From: Mya arenaria
Lineage: Eukaryota > Mollusca > Bivalvia > Myida > Myidae
Assembly: GCF_026914265.1 (NCBI RefSeq)
Contig: NC_069124.1
Coordinates: 57,007,589-57,071,588 of the forward strand
Direction: 5' to 3'
Length of the DNA stretch: 64,000 nt
The position numbers and the translations under genes are program-made. Shown piece after piece: positions 38,301 through 51,708 of this stretch (positions are counted from its first letter, which is position 1; each line of letters starts with the position of its first letter). The notes below the pieces were generated by a model. It was given only the letters and a program-made list of their open reading frames with translations. It was not told the origin of the DNA and ran no database searches.

Positions 38301-41300
38301 GAAAGTTGAATCTTTCAGAAATATGCTTTTCAAAAAAGGCGAGGCTTTTCGAATTGTTCATGTTATAGGTGAACCCGGAACAGGGAAAACTTCGTTCTGC
38401 TCAAAAATTGTTTCATCTTGGTGTAAAGCGCAAAGAAGTGTTTTCCCTCAGAAGAATAAAGACCCGATTGATTCATATGATTTGGACAACGTGACGACAT
38501 TTTTGGATGAAGACACATTAAGTTATTTTGAGTTTTTATTTTGTATATCTTTAGGTTATGCCAGTGATGCCGAATGTGATATTACTGAAATTATATCAAG
38601 TCAAATAGTTTCAGAACTTCCTGGAAGAAACATATACAGCAGCGATGTAGTTGATACAATTCTTACTTCAAAACGAACACTTGTTTTAATGGATGCACTT
38701 GATGAATGGAATCACCCAGATTCATGTAGACGCCAAAAGACCATCATTCCTCATTACATAGAAGGTGAGAATCTGACAGTGTTGATCACTACACGTCCTT
38801 TGAAAGCTCCAATCACGTCGAAATTTAGTCCAGTCAGTAATCATAGACTTACTCTTAAAGGTATAAGTTCTGTATCAGTTAGAGCTTTAATTTATAACGT
38901 TACAAAACTTCTGAATACACCACATACAGAAAAAGCAAAAGACGCAAGTGAGTTTTTGGATATGATTTTTGAAGTGGAAATGTTTGATCATCTTTCAGTT
39001 CCACTCCTAGGTGTTTTTATTATTGCTCTTTGGCATGATGATAGATCTTTAACAGACTCAAGGTGTGAGATCTACGCTGAAATACTTGACATGCTTATCC
39101 TGAGAGAGCAAGAGAAATTGAATTCAAATCCGGATTTAAAGGGTCATATTGATAATCCAAAACTTGATAAGGTTTCTTGTTTAACAAATAAAAGCGGACT
39201 ATCTTTAAATTTTGATACTCTTGAATCATTTACAAAGCTAGCATTTTACACATTGACTGATTTGAAACGGGATTCTGTGGTTAATTTCCCGGAAAATATT
39301 GTGGCCAAGTATTTAAGTAACACAGAGTGCAAACTTGCTCTGAAAATGGGAATAATTTCGTGCAATACACATGTCATTAATTTACGAAAGAAAGAAAAGA
39401 GATTTTATTTCGTGCACAAATCATTCCAAGAGTTTCTAGCAGCTCTCTTCATTGCATTTAATAGTGAAGATTCAAAAAGTGTTGATGAGATTGTTTCCAT
39501 CTGTCATTCTGTAGAAGATATTTTAAGCTTCAGCGACATGTTTGTATTTTTATGCGGACTAAGCCCATTATCTTCATGCAAAATATTGGACAAGTTTAAC
39601 ACAATATTGAGGTCATTTCATTTTGATGTTGAATCGTTTGATATTGAAAATATCCAACGATTCGTTATAGATGGACACATTGAAGGCATAAAGTCTAACC
39701 ACGTCGGCTTTTCATTGCCTCTACTCAACATATGTGTAGGAAAGTATATGACCGAGAAAGAAGAGAAAAATTTGATTGAGCTTATTGAGCGTAACAAACC
39801 AGAAATAGAGTATATAAGCATCTCTTGTATGGATAAGATAAGATACTTTGCCACCGAAGCAAGCTTACAACCTTCAAACGAGACAGAATATAAATCTCAG
39901 TCACTTATCACTATTGAAGGGCAACATTTAAAAGTTTTTGAACTAACTGATTATTACATAGGACCGGCTATTTGTCTTGACCTGTCTAAATGTTCAAATT
40001 TGGAAAGCATACACGTAGAAGGTATGCATCAATGCTGTTTGAAAATTAATTGCAAATTGGTCAAAAGGTTATCAGTGGATTCGAAGCTTCTTAGTACGTT
40101 TTCAGACACGCTATTTCAAGACTTGAATAATATTGAGACGTTTAGAGGAATTGGTGCATTGAAACAACATCTTAGATTTCTCGCTGAATTTTCGTCTGAA
40201 CGTATGAAATGTATTGAACTAGAATCGATTGTCTTTGATGGTTGCATAGATCTTCAGTCTTCTGCTAACATTGAAACATTGAATATTATCAACTGTAGAT
40301 CAACAGGATTTAAATTCAGTTCTTCAAACATTGTAAATTTTACTCTGAGAAACACTTGTTCTGAAATCACCAGAGATGCTTTGCTTTGTCTCAACAACAA
40401 CTGTGAGAAATTAGAAACGTTTGGAGTCTTTGGCACAGATTTTGAACTTCTAACAGAGGCAGTAGTTATAATCAGAAGTGTAACATTAAAGCAGGTTGCA
40501 ATAAATAATATAAAATTATGGCCTGAAACACTTAAAATCTCGTTCATTTGCGAAACTATAGAATCCCTGAGATTCGACCTGAGTCAAGTTGAAAAAATAG
40601 AATGTCTTAAGAACTCTCTTAATGTTCACGTTACTAATGACATCGGGAATGGATCTGCTGGAACGGCTCTTAATTATTTGTCAAACCAAGGACAATTGAT
40701 CAATTCCTTATGTTTATATAGTGTAAGTAGAGTATGGATCGATCGTTTCATATCGATTCAATTGCCACAACTCAGGTATCTTCAAATACTTAATTGTTCT
40801 TCCGGATTTGACTTGCGTAGTTGCCGAAATCTTGAAGAGTGTGAAATTCACAGTAGCAGTCTTATATGTTTCCTCAATTTTGAAATTCTTAAAGAACTAA
40901 ATATAATTGATTCTTTTATAGCAATGGAAGGAATCAACAAAGCAGCACCTGAGCTTAAGGCGCTACAAATTCAAAATTCTCGATTTTTACAGTTGGATCT
41001 AGGTATAAATAATATGTTTCAGTTCATTTCTACCACCCTCTCAAAAGTCGATTTAGATCGGGTGCAGTTAAACAACGGGTTAGATTTATCCAAGTGTGAT
41101 TCTATAAGAGAATTAAGACTAAATGAAGTGTCATGCAAAGACATACGTATTGAGCCATTGCAATTGACGAAATGTTACATAGAAAATTGTCAGGAGTCTG
41201 TGGTCGTCCAAATGCTATCCGAACCCTTATTTAGTGCAAAAAAAATGGAAGAACTGATTATATCAAATAAAGAAATCCTTAATCTTAATACCGATATCTT

Positions 41301-44300
41301 TGGAAAATGGCCGTGTTTGATATCGTTAAAACTTAGAGGTCTTGCCGTCAAAGGATCAGTCAGTCTGTTACAATGTTGCAGCTTACACATTGTTGACCTT
41401 GACGATGTTTCTTTTCATGAGCTAAGAATCATTCAGTGTGAAGGTCTTTCAACCCTAATTGTGAACAATATACCGTCGAACATACTGCCTTACAGTCAAA
41501 ACAAACGCTTGTGCTCTATTAGTATGCAAGTAGACACGAATTGTTTGAGGGAAATTCGTATTGAGAATATACAGTCATCGTCCTTACAGAGGCTGTTTGT
41601 TGAATTAGGAAACACATGTTTAAACACTATCCAAAAACTGTTCTTGTCAGGAATGTCATCGTTTGAATCCAGGACAATACACCACGCCACTATTAGTACA
41701 ACAATAACATGTCCAAAGTTAAGAGAGTTCACTCTTTATTACTTTAATTCGAAAATGGACATTTTCATAGAAAACTGTTTTGGATTGTGTTTACTGAGCC
41801 TTAATCGAGTTTGTATCAATTCAGTGAAGTTCGAGGTTACGAGATTAAAACGGTGTTCACTTTCGGCGTGCTCTACACCAATTGTAAACTCAATAGTGAA
41901 TGATGTTTTTCGTCACAACACATTGGACCTTGAGTATCTGTCTATCAGTGAATGTGATAAACTTGAACTGAACAATATGGCTGTTCTTTATGCGCCATTA
42001 CAGGAATTGTATATTTCCTCAATGACATTAATTAACGGATCAATTATTTTTCATGGCCAAAACCTCAAGAACGTACACATGCATAATGTCAAAGGGAACA
42101 TTCGCATTACAAATGCTTGCAATATAGATAGCTTATATCTTGTTAATACCGCTGTTTGTCTAGAAGGCGCAATACGAGCCCCCGTCAAAGTTACTGTATG
42201 TCATGCACCAAACCTGGATGTCTCTTCTATTCTCCCCTTTGGGCCAAATATTTTAAGTACTCTAATATTGAAGGGTTGCAGGATTTCATTTTCTGGAAAA
42301 CATGTGTTAAATTGCCCTGCTCTTGAGTCAATCAGTATGACAGACGTAACAATACTGTCCGCTATTGTTTTCGAGGTGGAAATGTTACGCAATATTTCTT
42401 TGGAACAATGTAAAATTTTGCATTTTGAGTTGCTGGCCAATGAAAAACCTACAACATTTATCACTGAAAAATTAATCTGTAATTACATTGTTTTAAAAAA
42501 GGTTTTGCTCAAAGAATGTTCAGTGTCCAAAAGTAGTACATGTATCTTGTTTGAAGTTCTGCGTTGTTTGAAAATTGCAAGTCACACACTGACGTCACTT
42601 AAAATCCTGCCAATTGAACAGAAAGAAAAATGCAACTCATCCACGGTTAAAGATATATATGTTAGTCAACATAGTATTTCTGATATCTATATAGATCAAC
42701 CGATCACTTTTGGTCGTGGTATGAGTCACCCGGACACAACTGGTGGGGATATCGAGCAGCTGATCACTATTGACCGTGCTATGAGGCACTCAGACACTAT
42801 CGGTGTCGACGGCGATCAACCGATTACGATTGAACATGATATAAGTCACCGAGACACTATTATTAGCGATACCTACACACCGAATACTTTAACTAAAACG
42901 ACCATTGTTTATAGCGGGACCAATCTACAGAGCATTGCTGTGGACGATTGGCTTGAAACAGACGTCATAATTGACTCGAATGAATTACATACATTTGAAA
43001 TGATTGGTGTAAACGTTTCAGGTGAAATTAACATATGTTCTACGAGTCTAAAGTCTATGAAATTGACAAATGTCAAAATTAATGGCATTATAGACATACG
43101 TTGCCTCCCAGCGTTAACAAATCTTAACTTCAATAATGTAACGGCAGGTCAAATGCTTTTGAAAAGAGACCGAATTAACAATATTAACGTATTGAATTCT
43201 AACTATGCTATTATAACAGCTTTTGTACACCTTATTGCTCAAGGTCTTCCTGACACTGCGAATCGTACTGACATCAAAAGACAAATTGATGTACACACGA
43301 GCCCTAATATGTCTGAAATACGTTGTGAGACATTTCGTTGCGACGACCAATGGGGGAAAGTAACGTTCAAAAAAATAATAATTGTAGAACAGCTTACCTT
43401 AAATTTAAATGCGACTCATATTCTTTTGGATTGTGTGACCATTAATGGAAGTTTGATATTTTCTTCATGTCTAACGAAGATTTCTTTACAACAGGTGACC
43501 ATTAGTGATACACTCGATATGCATATATGCGGTAATTTAAAATACCTATGTATTCATGACTGTGAGCTTGGAGAAACCATTCTATGTGAAGAAATGCCGC
43601 TGTATCATCTTTCACTTAATAGTATACGTGGAAAGCAAATACTAAGTTTGCAAACGAATTGTACAAATCTGCAAAATGTGATTTTGATAAACAACCAGAT
43701 AAAGACGAATTGTTCATTTATGCTGCCAAATATACGGCAAATGTCAGTGGCACAAATGCATTTCGGAGGATCTTTTGAAGTTGTCCTTGGAACAGAGGTA
43801 AAACACGTAAGAGTCACTGATTCACACTTATGTAGCTTTTATTTGCAACCATCTCGTAAACAGTCGCAAAGTATCAGTACTCTAAATGACATAGATCTTT
43901 TCGAAAGTAGTGCGCCGAGAAAAGCCGATCAACTAGTTCGAGAAAATGAATGGTTTGAAATTGCAAATTCTACTATATGTGGAAATGTAACAATAATAAG
44001 CGACCATGTTAAATATTTGGAAATAAGTAAAACTGTACTCACTGGAATTTTAGATCTGAAAGAGTGCAAAAGCCTGACAGAACTTCATATGTTCATAGTC
44101 GAGGAGAATATTTTGCCTGGGTTTAAAATAGAAACTTTAAATTTGCTTGTACTTTCAATAAAGTTTGAAAATTGTGAGGTTTTATATAATGCCTTAAGGA
44201 CTGTCTTACAAACAAACAATACAAGGATAATGCAAATTAATACAAATCATGCCAAAAAGAAACATTCATGCAAACATTGTAATACACACCTAAGTGTTAG

Positions 44301-45759
44301 TTTTCCCAATTTAGAGATCATACAACTGTCCTTGTTTAAATTCTGTGGAAAAATTGAATTAACCAAAACAACTTTAAAAGAAATTAACATTGTTGATTCG
44401 TATATATCTAATATAACATTAAGCACAGATCATGTCGAAACATGCTTAGTACAGGACGTGAACGAGGGGATTGTTTCCGGCATTTTATCATCCCTATCTA
44501 GAAATGCAGACAAACTTCAAAAACTCGTACTGAAACCCTACTTCAAATTTGAAGAAAATGAGAAATTAAAAATCATTGATAGCTTTAAATTAGTATGTCC
44601 TGCATTAGAATTGTTTGATTTTGCTGGAATACATTTAAATGGAAGCTGTTCGTTAGATGCAGAACATCTCACCGCGTTGAATATGAGATATGTTACAATT
44701 AAAGGTTGCTTTGATATACAACTGTGCAAGAATCTTAGAAATTTAACAATGATGTCGTGCGTTGTCGACAAGTTTTTAATGAATGCCTTCTGTCTTGAAA
44801 ATTGTTCAGTCACTGAAAATACGTCAGAGGCAATAGTGGTTGGAGTTTTTAAGTCATTCAGAGACACAAATCTCGTCATGAAGATACTAAATGTGCTAAA
44901 TCTCAATTTTATTCAAGTCAGCCTCGAAAACGTTGAAATCTTAAGTACAAGTCTTGAAAAAGTCTACCTCACTCACTTAAAATCAAGTGAAAGTATTTCT
45001 TTTGTTGTAAGCGATAAATTAGTTCACGTACAACTAATCGATGTTGAAGCTTCGAGTATTCATTTCGATTTAGTAACAACTCTCTGTGTAAGGGCGCCAA
45101 CAGCTGGCTCATTGACCGATGATCCAAAGAAAGAAGTTTTCGATGCCTCTCCAGGAACAACATTGACACGTCTAATACTACAGAATGTAAATATTAGTGG
45201 CTGTATTGATCTGAAAGCTATAAAAGAATTACAAGTTATTTCTTTTTCTGCTGTCCGGTGCAGCGATATCGCATTGTGTCTCGAGAAGGTCAAAACATGT
45301 TATCTCTCTAAGGTTTCTCCACACGTAGCTAGGGCCATTGTCACCGAGTTAATTCGTGGAGCATGCAAAATTGAAAGCATTGAGACGAGGGAATGTGGTA
45401 TTTCAAGGTGCTTACAAAGGGTAATAGACTGTTGGGTATCCTTGAAACGACCACTGATTAATATCATTAAAGAACAGGTATCTTACCGCAAAATATACGA
45501 ACCACTGTCATACCTGCAGCTTGAAACAAAATGCTTTGAATCCAGATATGCGTTCACACTGATTCAGTCTTACCAGCTTCGAAAATGGAAATCGTTGCCT
45601 CTTGGCGAAGCGTGTATGTATGAGTGCACGTTTTTGCCGTTTTTACCACTACGTGATGATTTCAAATCTGGTAATTTCATTGGATTACCACATGTCCGTC
45701 TGAAGACCCCATGTATGATGAAATATATACCGTTTCTTTTTAAAAAGACAAGCATTTGA
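35315..45759 (+). CDS. Giant NLR-like protein: HEPN-like, coiled coil, NACHT, LRR-like solenoid (copy A)
   Basis: Four exons: 35315-35854, 36327-36482, 36943-37384 and 38126-45759 (TGA), giving 2,923 residues. Residues 1-232 form a Cys/His-containing domain (W-x2-CW, CSSCC, KGHC) ending in RDLVNKIRH, like the DZIP3-type HEPN domains of bivalve proteins. Residues 240-380 are charged coiled coil (EERGTSIAAIEEQRKQ). NACHT: Walker A GEPGTGKTS (461-469), Walker B LVLMDALDEW (565-574), sensor LTVLITTRPL (596-605); then winged-helix-type sequence and FVHKSFQEFLAALF near 805. Residues about 830-2850 are divergent repeats of 21-22 residues (LKSMKLTNVKINGIIDI). No signal peptide or TM segment, so probably a cytosolic sensor. 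AATAAA at 45791 follows the stop. Family assignment is firm for NACHT, moderate for HEPN; the ligand is unknown. Copies B and C lie downstream. Confidence 0.88.
42694..42873 (+). repeat. In-frame 60-bp triplet repeat within NLR copy A
   Basis: Three successive 60-bp units, each 20 codons, encode residues 1903-1962. They read DQPITFGRGMSHPDTT..., EQLITIDRAMRHSDTI... and DQPITIEHDISHRDTI... The units keep a Q-x-ITx and an x-H-x-DT pattern but differ at many positions. They interrupt the LRR-like register. Confidence 0.85.
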
Positions 45760-45790
45760 TCTCATAATTATGTTTGTTCAAATGTTTGAC

Positions 45791-45796
45791 AATAAA
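45791..45796 (+). terminator. Poly(A) signal of NLR copy A
   Basis: AATAAA lies 31 bases past the TGA. The same signal and flank are kept after fragment copy B (53988-53993). A very short 3' UTR is implied, and the satellite array begins a few hundred bases on. Confidence 0.6.
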
Positions 45797-46169
45797 ACAA
45801 CTCAGTATTGTGATGATTTTATTGAAATTGGAAACATTCTAGTAAGTTCAAGACAGCAAAATGCACAAACATCATTGAATCAGTACTCAGAGGAAATACT
45901 CACAACGACAAAGTGTTGTTATTAATAAAAACTTAATCAGCGAAATTGATTTTTTTATAATAACCTGATCGTGCAAACACATATGGAATAAAACGCGTTC
46001 GATGAATGTTTCAATTGCCATTTATTAATTTACTGTGAGATCCATCTTTTGAAAATCGTCTCAGACTTGACATATTTATACTGTTGTATTTAATCTATGA
46101 ATCTGTAAATTCAATGTTACTATTTTTGTTTTACTTTACACATTCTTATAAATATACTGTTTATTTATT

Positions 46170-48600
46170 AAACTAAGTCGACGGAACAATATTTATATGT
46201 TGCGATGCGCCTGCAAATTGTTAATCATTGACACTTTAATACAAGGTTTTATTAATTAAACTAACTACACGGTAGATGCACGGTTTACAGTTAATTTTAG
46301 GCTACTTGACTTGTCCCTGTATTTTCCATTGTTGTTTAAGTAGACGGTGCATGAATGTTTGCTGATAGTGTCTGCAATTTACTTTCACACGTTGATAATT
46401 GATATTGTTCAAATATTAAACTAAGTAGACGGTATATGAACGGGTGTTAATAGTATTTGCAATTTGTTAACTTTATCATTGTAAATAGTTACATTGAGTC
46501 TTTTTTCAATTGAACATTGTAGACGGAACCAGCACGAAAGTTAGTGGTATCTGCGATTGGATACCTTTATCCCTGTCAATAATTATATTGTTAAACTATT
46601 GATCTTAGTAGACGGTACATGAACGTATGTTAATGGTGTCTACAATTTCTTTACTTTACCCTTGTAAATAATACTTTTATTTCTTCGACTTGCTAGACGG
46701 TGACCTAACCTAAGATAATGGTGTCTGCTTTGTGTTTATTGTACACTTGTGATGACAATATAGTTCATAAATTGGACTTAGACGACATTATATAAACGTA
46801 ACGTCTGCATATTTTTATTATTAACAGTTGTTTATGGTTCCATGCTTCATTCATTGATCTTAGTAGGCTGTAAATAGCCCTTAGTTCAGGGTGTCAACAA
46901 TTTGTTTACCTATCCCTTGTTTATATTCATACTGTTTCTTTATTAATATGACTAGACGGTACCTGAACGTATGGTAAAAGTGTCTGCAATTTGTTTACTT
47001 TACACACGTTTATTGTTACATTGTTCCTTTATTGAACTAAGTAGACGGTACGTAAACGTGTGTTCATGGTGTCTGTAATTTGTTTACTTTACACATGTAA
47101 ATCGTTATAATGTTTCTATATTTAGCTCAGTAGATGGTACATTAACGTATATTAATGGTGTCTACAATTTGTATACTTTTTATTAGTTCATTGTTATATA
47201 GTTTCTCTATTAAACTAAGTAGACGGTGCATAAACGTATGCTAATTATCGCTGCAATTTACTCACTTTACACATGCTTATTGTTAAATTGTATCTTTATT
47301 GAACTTAGTAGACGGTACATGAACGTATGTTAATGGTGTCTGCAAACTGTTTACTTTACACATGTTAATTGTTATATTGTTTCTGCATTAAACTCAGTAG
47401 ATGGAACATTAACGTATGTTAATGATGTCTGCAATTTGCCGACTTTACACATGTTAATTGTCAAATTGTTTCGTTATCAAATTTAGTATACGGTACGAAC
47501 ACGTATTTTAATAGTGTCTGAAATTTGTTTACCTAGCAAATATTAATTGTGATATTGTTTCTTTATTGAACCTAGTAGATGTTACATAAACGTATGGTAA
47601 TGGTGTCTGTAATTTGCTTACTTTACATACATTTGTTGTTATAATATTACTGTATTTAACTTACAGATGGTACATAAACGAATGTTTATGGTGTCTCTAG
47701 TTGGTTTGTTTTCGACATGTTTATTGTCATATTGTTCTTTTTATGAATTAAGTAGATGGTACATTTACGTTTGTTAATGGTGTCTGCAATTTGCGCACTT
47801 TACACATGTTAACTGTGATATTCTCTCTTTATTGAATATAGTACATGTTACACACACGTATGGTAATGGTGTCTGTAAATTGCTTTCTTTACATATGTTA
47901 ATTGCTATATACTTCCTGTATTTAACTTAGAAGATGGTACATAAATGTATGTTAATGGCGTCTGCTGTTGGTTTAATTGAGTAGCTGGTATATCAACGTA
48001 TTTTAATGGTGTCTGAAATGTCCATACTTTTTACATGTTAATTGTTAACTCTCTATAAAACTAAGTAGATGGTACATAAACGTATGTTAATGGTGTCTGC
48101 AATTCGCATAATTTACACATTTGAATTGTTATGTTTTTTTTTATTGTAGACGGTACATGAGCGTATGTTAATGGTGTCTGCAATTTGTTTACACATTGTA
48201 ATACACGTATATTATTTATTGCATTGTTAATTTATTGAAATTAGTAGACGGTGCTTGAAAGTATTTAAATGGTGTTTGAAATTTGTTAATATTAATTGTA
48301 TCTGCAATTTGTTTACTCTACACGTGTTAACAAAAATATAAATAAATGTATTGTTTATTCATTAGACGGTACGTGGACGTATGTGTGTGTTGTTTTGTAT
48401 TATTTATCTACTTTATGCTAATGTTTTGCTGTACATTGTAAATACCTATAATATTCAATTAGTAAGTAAGTAGACGATACGTGAGCCTATGTTGATGGTG
48501 GCTGTTTTTTTACTTTTTATTAAGTTATAGTTTACATATTGAAATTAGTAGTTGATACATTAGCGTATGTTGATAATGTCTGCATTTTATAACATTTGTC
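46170..48600. repeat. 89-bp satellite array downstream of NLR copy A
   Basis: About 28 diverged units share a core close to 'gtagacggtacatgaacg' followed by 'tatgttaatggtgtctgcaa' and a 'tttacacatgttaattgtt' spacer. Cores are 89 bp apart in the best-kept part (for example about 47042, 47131, 47220, 47309, 47398) and less regular at both ends. No open frame or RNA gene is seen in it. Confidence 0.9.
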
Positions 48601-49965
48601 ATTTTACCCACATGTACACTGCTATAAATGACATTGAAGTGCTCGTTTGCGTCCGATATAGCCAGTTCCCTATATCGTCCAAATTTACTTTTTATGTCAA
48701 TATCGAAGAAAACAGTTATAAAATACACTCAGAACGAATTGTCAACTATTTCTTGGTTGAGTACCCCCAGACACTCCTGCCAACATTTAAAATAGATAAA
48801 TTTCGGTTCTGAGGGATTGACGAATGTCAAAAGGTTGTGGCCCTAAGTTACGCCTCCTCTTACGTAATTTCCTGGATCAACCCCTGCCACCGATGTGACA
48901 TGTTCTATAAACATAGGTGTATATATTGGGGATATTTCTTAAGTCACCGTTCAATATTGAATTTCTGAACGAGTCTTCATAACTAGATACAACCGCACCT
49001 TATCTATCAAAAGCACTAGTTCCTTCTGTAATGATAGCTGTTATGACAAGTTCTTTGCCAGACTTCCTTTTGTTGTCAATATTTAGTTCTAAAATGAATT
49101 TCCAACGATTTAAGACCCAAGAGTGCGTCATATTACTATTCCAAAATAAACAGTAGCCCCGGTGATCTTATATGTCCAAAGCTTAAGTATTTTAGTACAG
49201 TAGCTTGCTTCAAGAAGTTTAATAGTGACAAATAATTAATTATTGAAAAATAATTGTATCCATTTAGGATTGGTACGGTTGGTATAGAAGTTCTGTACAT
49301 GGACGTGTATTGAGAATGACAGCAAAATACGACACACACATAATATAAAGGATACATACTTCAATATCTTCATATATGTTAATTTAATAACAATTGAATA
49401 ACCACAAAAATATATAGTTTTAATATACTGTTTAGAAGCAAAACAGCGTACTGAAATAAACAAAACGATCCGCATGGCAACCGTAAACGTTCCTCTTTTA
49501 TTCCACTTGGATGTGGTGACATGGTGATTAGTTGACGCCAAGCACTCAACCACTTTATAACTTTGAAAGATTTGAAATGAAGACAGACTCTCATTTGTTG
49601 GACATACAATTATAAGCACTATTTTCCAAACAAAAGGGAAAAAAATGAAAATTAAGTTAATGATATCTATTTTCAAATAAATTTAAAAAAAACAACAACA
49701 AATAATTTGAAATTAATTTATTGATATCTATTTGAGTAATTATATTCTTTATTGACTCGAAAATCATAATCTTCCATTTAATGTCAAGCAAAAGGCGCAA
49801 ACAATAGAATAACTCATATTATGCCATATGTTACAAATAGCATACATATATATTACACAAATGATTATTCAATTATTTTATAAACAAAACGTCTGACTTC
49901 ATTTTCCAAAACACAGTACAAACGAACTTGAATTCTACATAGCGCATACAGCCTACACTGACTAT

Positions 49966-50696
49966 CAAGAATTTCGTCTCGTGAAGCATCGTCGGATCCC
50001 CGGTACTTGATAACGCTCTTAGAAATTAAGAAATCTCCACAATGCAAAAGTTTGGAATACCAAAACACGACAATTTCAACCTATCGTGTTTTATTTCTGT
50101 ACCATCAACATCTACAAAAATTCCTTATTGAATTGTCTGAAACATTTGGACACAAATCAAACGAATTTGCAATAAAATTCCGATACAACATCCCTTCACA
50201 AAATAAACAGAACTGTTTAATACACCGCTTCAAGTTTTTAAAAGGTAAAATGTTTGGCTATCCCCCTCCCCCCCTTATCATATGTGAAAGAGTTTTAAAG
50301 GAATATGAACCGAACGTGCTGACGGTGCTCATTTTAAGTGACGAAAACACCCATTATGTTTCGACTTACGTGGTGTTCCATTTAGTCATATCTGAAATAC
50401 CAAAGGACATGCAAATGAATAATAACACTGTATTGAAATACTTAAACGTCAATGTACATGCTCCAATTACCACTGTCCTTGCAATATCCGTCCATGTCAG
50501 CGCCGGCTGGGTTCTGGCTAATAAGCTGCAGCACCTCACGGACTCCTTTTTTCTAAGGCACTCCAATATTTCGGTCGGCAACTTTGCCATAGTCACCCTG
50601 TATCTCTCTATTGGGATATATAGTATTTTGAGAATGGTTTTGTGTGATTATATGTTTTGTTATAAACTTCATTTTGAACGAACTCAGACCACTTAG
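49966..50696 (+). other. Long orphan open stretch, function unknown
   Basis: About 243 codons are open to TAG at 50694-50696; there is no ATG near its 5' end. The translation has no domain I recognise. Such a run is rare by chance in DNA this AT-rich. Short stretches on the opposite strand also look protein-like, with fitting splice signals (for example acceptor TTTCAG and donor GTAAGT around a 22-base segment near 50383). So the open run could be the shadow of a decayed gene on the - strand. I cannot decide between these and chance. Confidence 0.2.
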
Positions 50697-50710
50697 ACCA
50701 CTTGTTTAAT

Positions 50711-50736
50711 GCGCGCGCGCGCGAGAGAGAGAGAGA
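50711..50736. repeat. (GC)n(GA)n microsatellite
   Basis: An alternating GC run is followed directly by GAGAGA. The GC part can adopt left-handed DNA in principle. Confidence 0.85.
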
Positions 50737-50870
50737 TGGTTTATGTAAATGAATTTGTTGTCGCCAAGGTGGGCTAATCCTTAAAGTATTATGGGAGACA
50801 GGCATCCTACTGAACTTCCAATGGGAATTTGAGTTGCTGCAATTATTGCGCATCCGGGCTTGATGGACTG

Positions 50871-51031
50871 AAGCGGATCTTTCACCTGCGATATAAAATG
50901 TAGGGACTGATGGTAAAAGTGAATCCAAAATTTAATAAAAAAGCGGATCTTTCACCTGCGATATAAAATGTAGGGACTGATGGAAAAAGTGAGTCCAAAA
51001 TTTAAAAAAATAAAATAAAATGTAGGGACTG
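50871..51031. repeat. 70-bp tandem doublet plus partial third copy
   Basis: Unit 'aagcggatctttcacctgcg ... taaaa' at 50871-50940 is repeated at 50941-51010 with only a few changes. Part of it ('aaaatgtagggactg') appears a third time to about 51031. The high similarity indicates a recent duplication. Confidence 0.85.
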
Positions 51032-51708
51032 TGCATAAATTGGTGTTCTTTTAAGCAACGTTTGAATTTTCTGAGTTTCGTAAATTGTACGTGTTTTACT
51101 TATTGCTTGCGCACTTGAAGGAAATAATTGTTCGAGATAATTAAGATGGTAACATATTGTGTTTGTATTTATATATAAATGTCAGCTTATGAATTGTTCT
51201 TTTATCCGTAAGGGACACCCAGCCAATTTCTTTAAGCAGATTGTTTATTGATACGGATCGTGTAAGAACGTAGTTTGAATTTCATCCTTTTCATTGTACA
51301 AAGAAATCTTGACGATGTTGGGATGATATTAGTGACATATTAGTGCCAAGACCCATCATTACTAGTGTTAAACCTAAATGCTTGTGGTGATCAGCAAATT
51401 GAGAAACACTTTTATCGAAAAGAAGTGTTGGATTATTTCTTTGATAATAGGTCATTGTAATAGTATATTTATCGATTTCTTATTTCGTGTATATCAAAAA
51501 CTGTAATAAAATTAAAACAACGCATGCTCCAAAGCCAAGATAACGGTCGTGACTGGCGTAAATATGCTTTAAAATTTAAATGTTAAGATATAAAATCAAA
51601 TATCTATTTGTATCGGTTCAAATATTATTGTTGTAAGGGCATACCATAGCTGCGATAAATTTACGACCGTTTCGGGAACAACCGTTTTGACCAAATCGAA
51701 AATGCCCA

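Larger units (their letters stand above)
48601..51708. other. Spacer between the first satellite array and the 51.7-kb inverted repeat
   Basis: Mostly AT-rich with no recognised gene. Contents listed separately: an orphan open stretch at 49966-50696, a GC/GA microsatellite, and a 70-bp tandem doublet. Confidence 0.4.

Noticed and set aside
35315-45759. Two separate genes (an HEPN-like protein and a NACHT protein)
   Set aside because: Exons join in phase in both copies A and C with the same lengths and good splice signals, and no poly(A) signal or new promoter is evident between them.
49236-49676. 146-codon - strand frame as a membrane protein
   Set aside because: Hydrophobic, but no recognisable family; such a length is expected about once by chance in a window this AT-rich.
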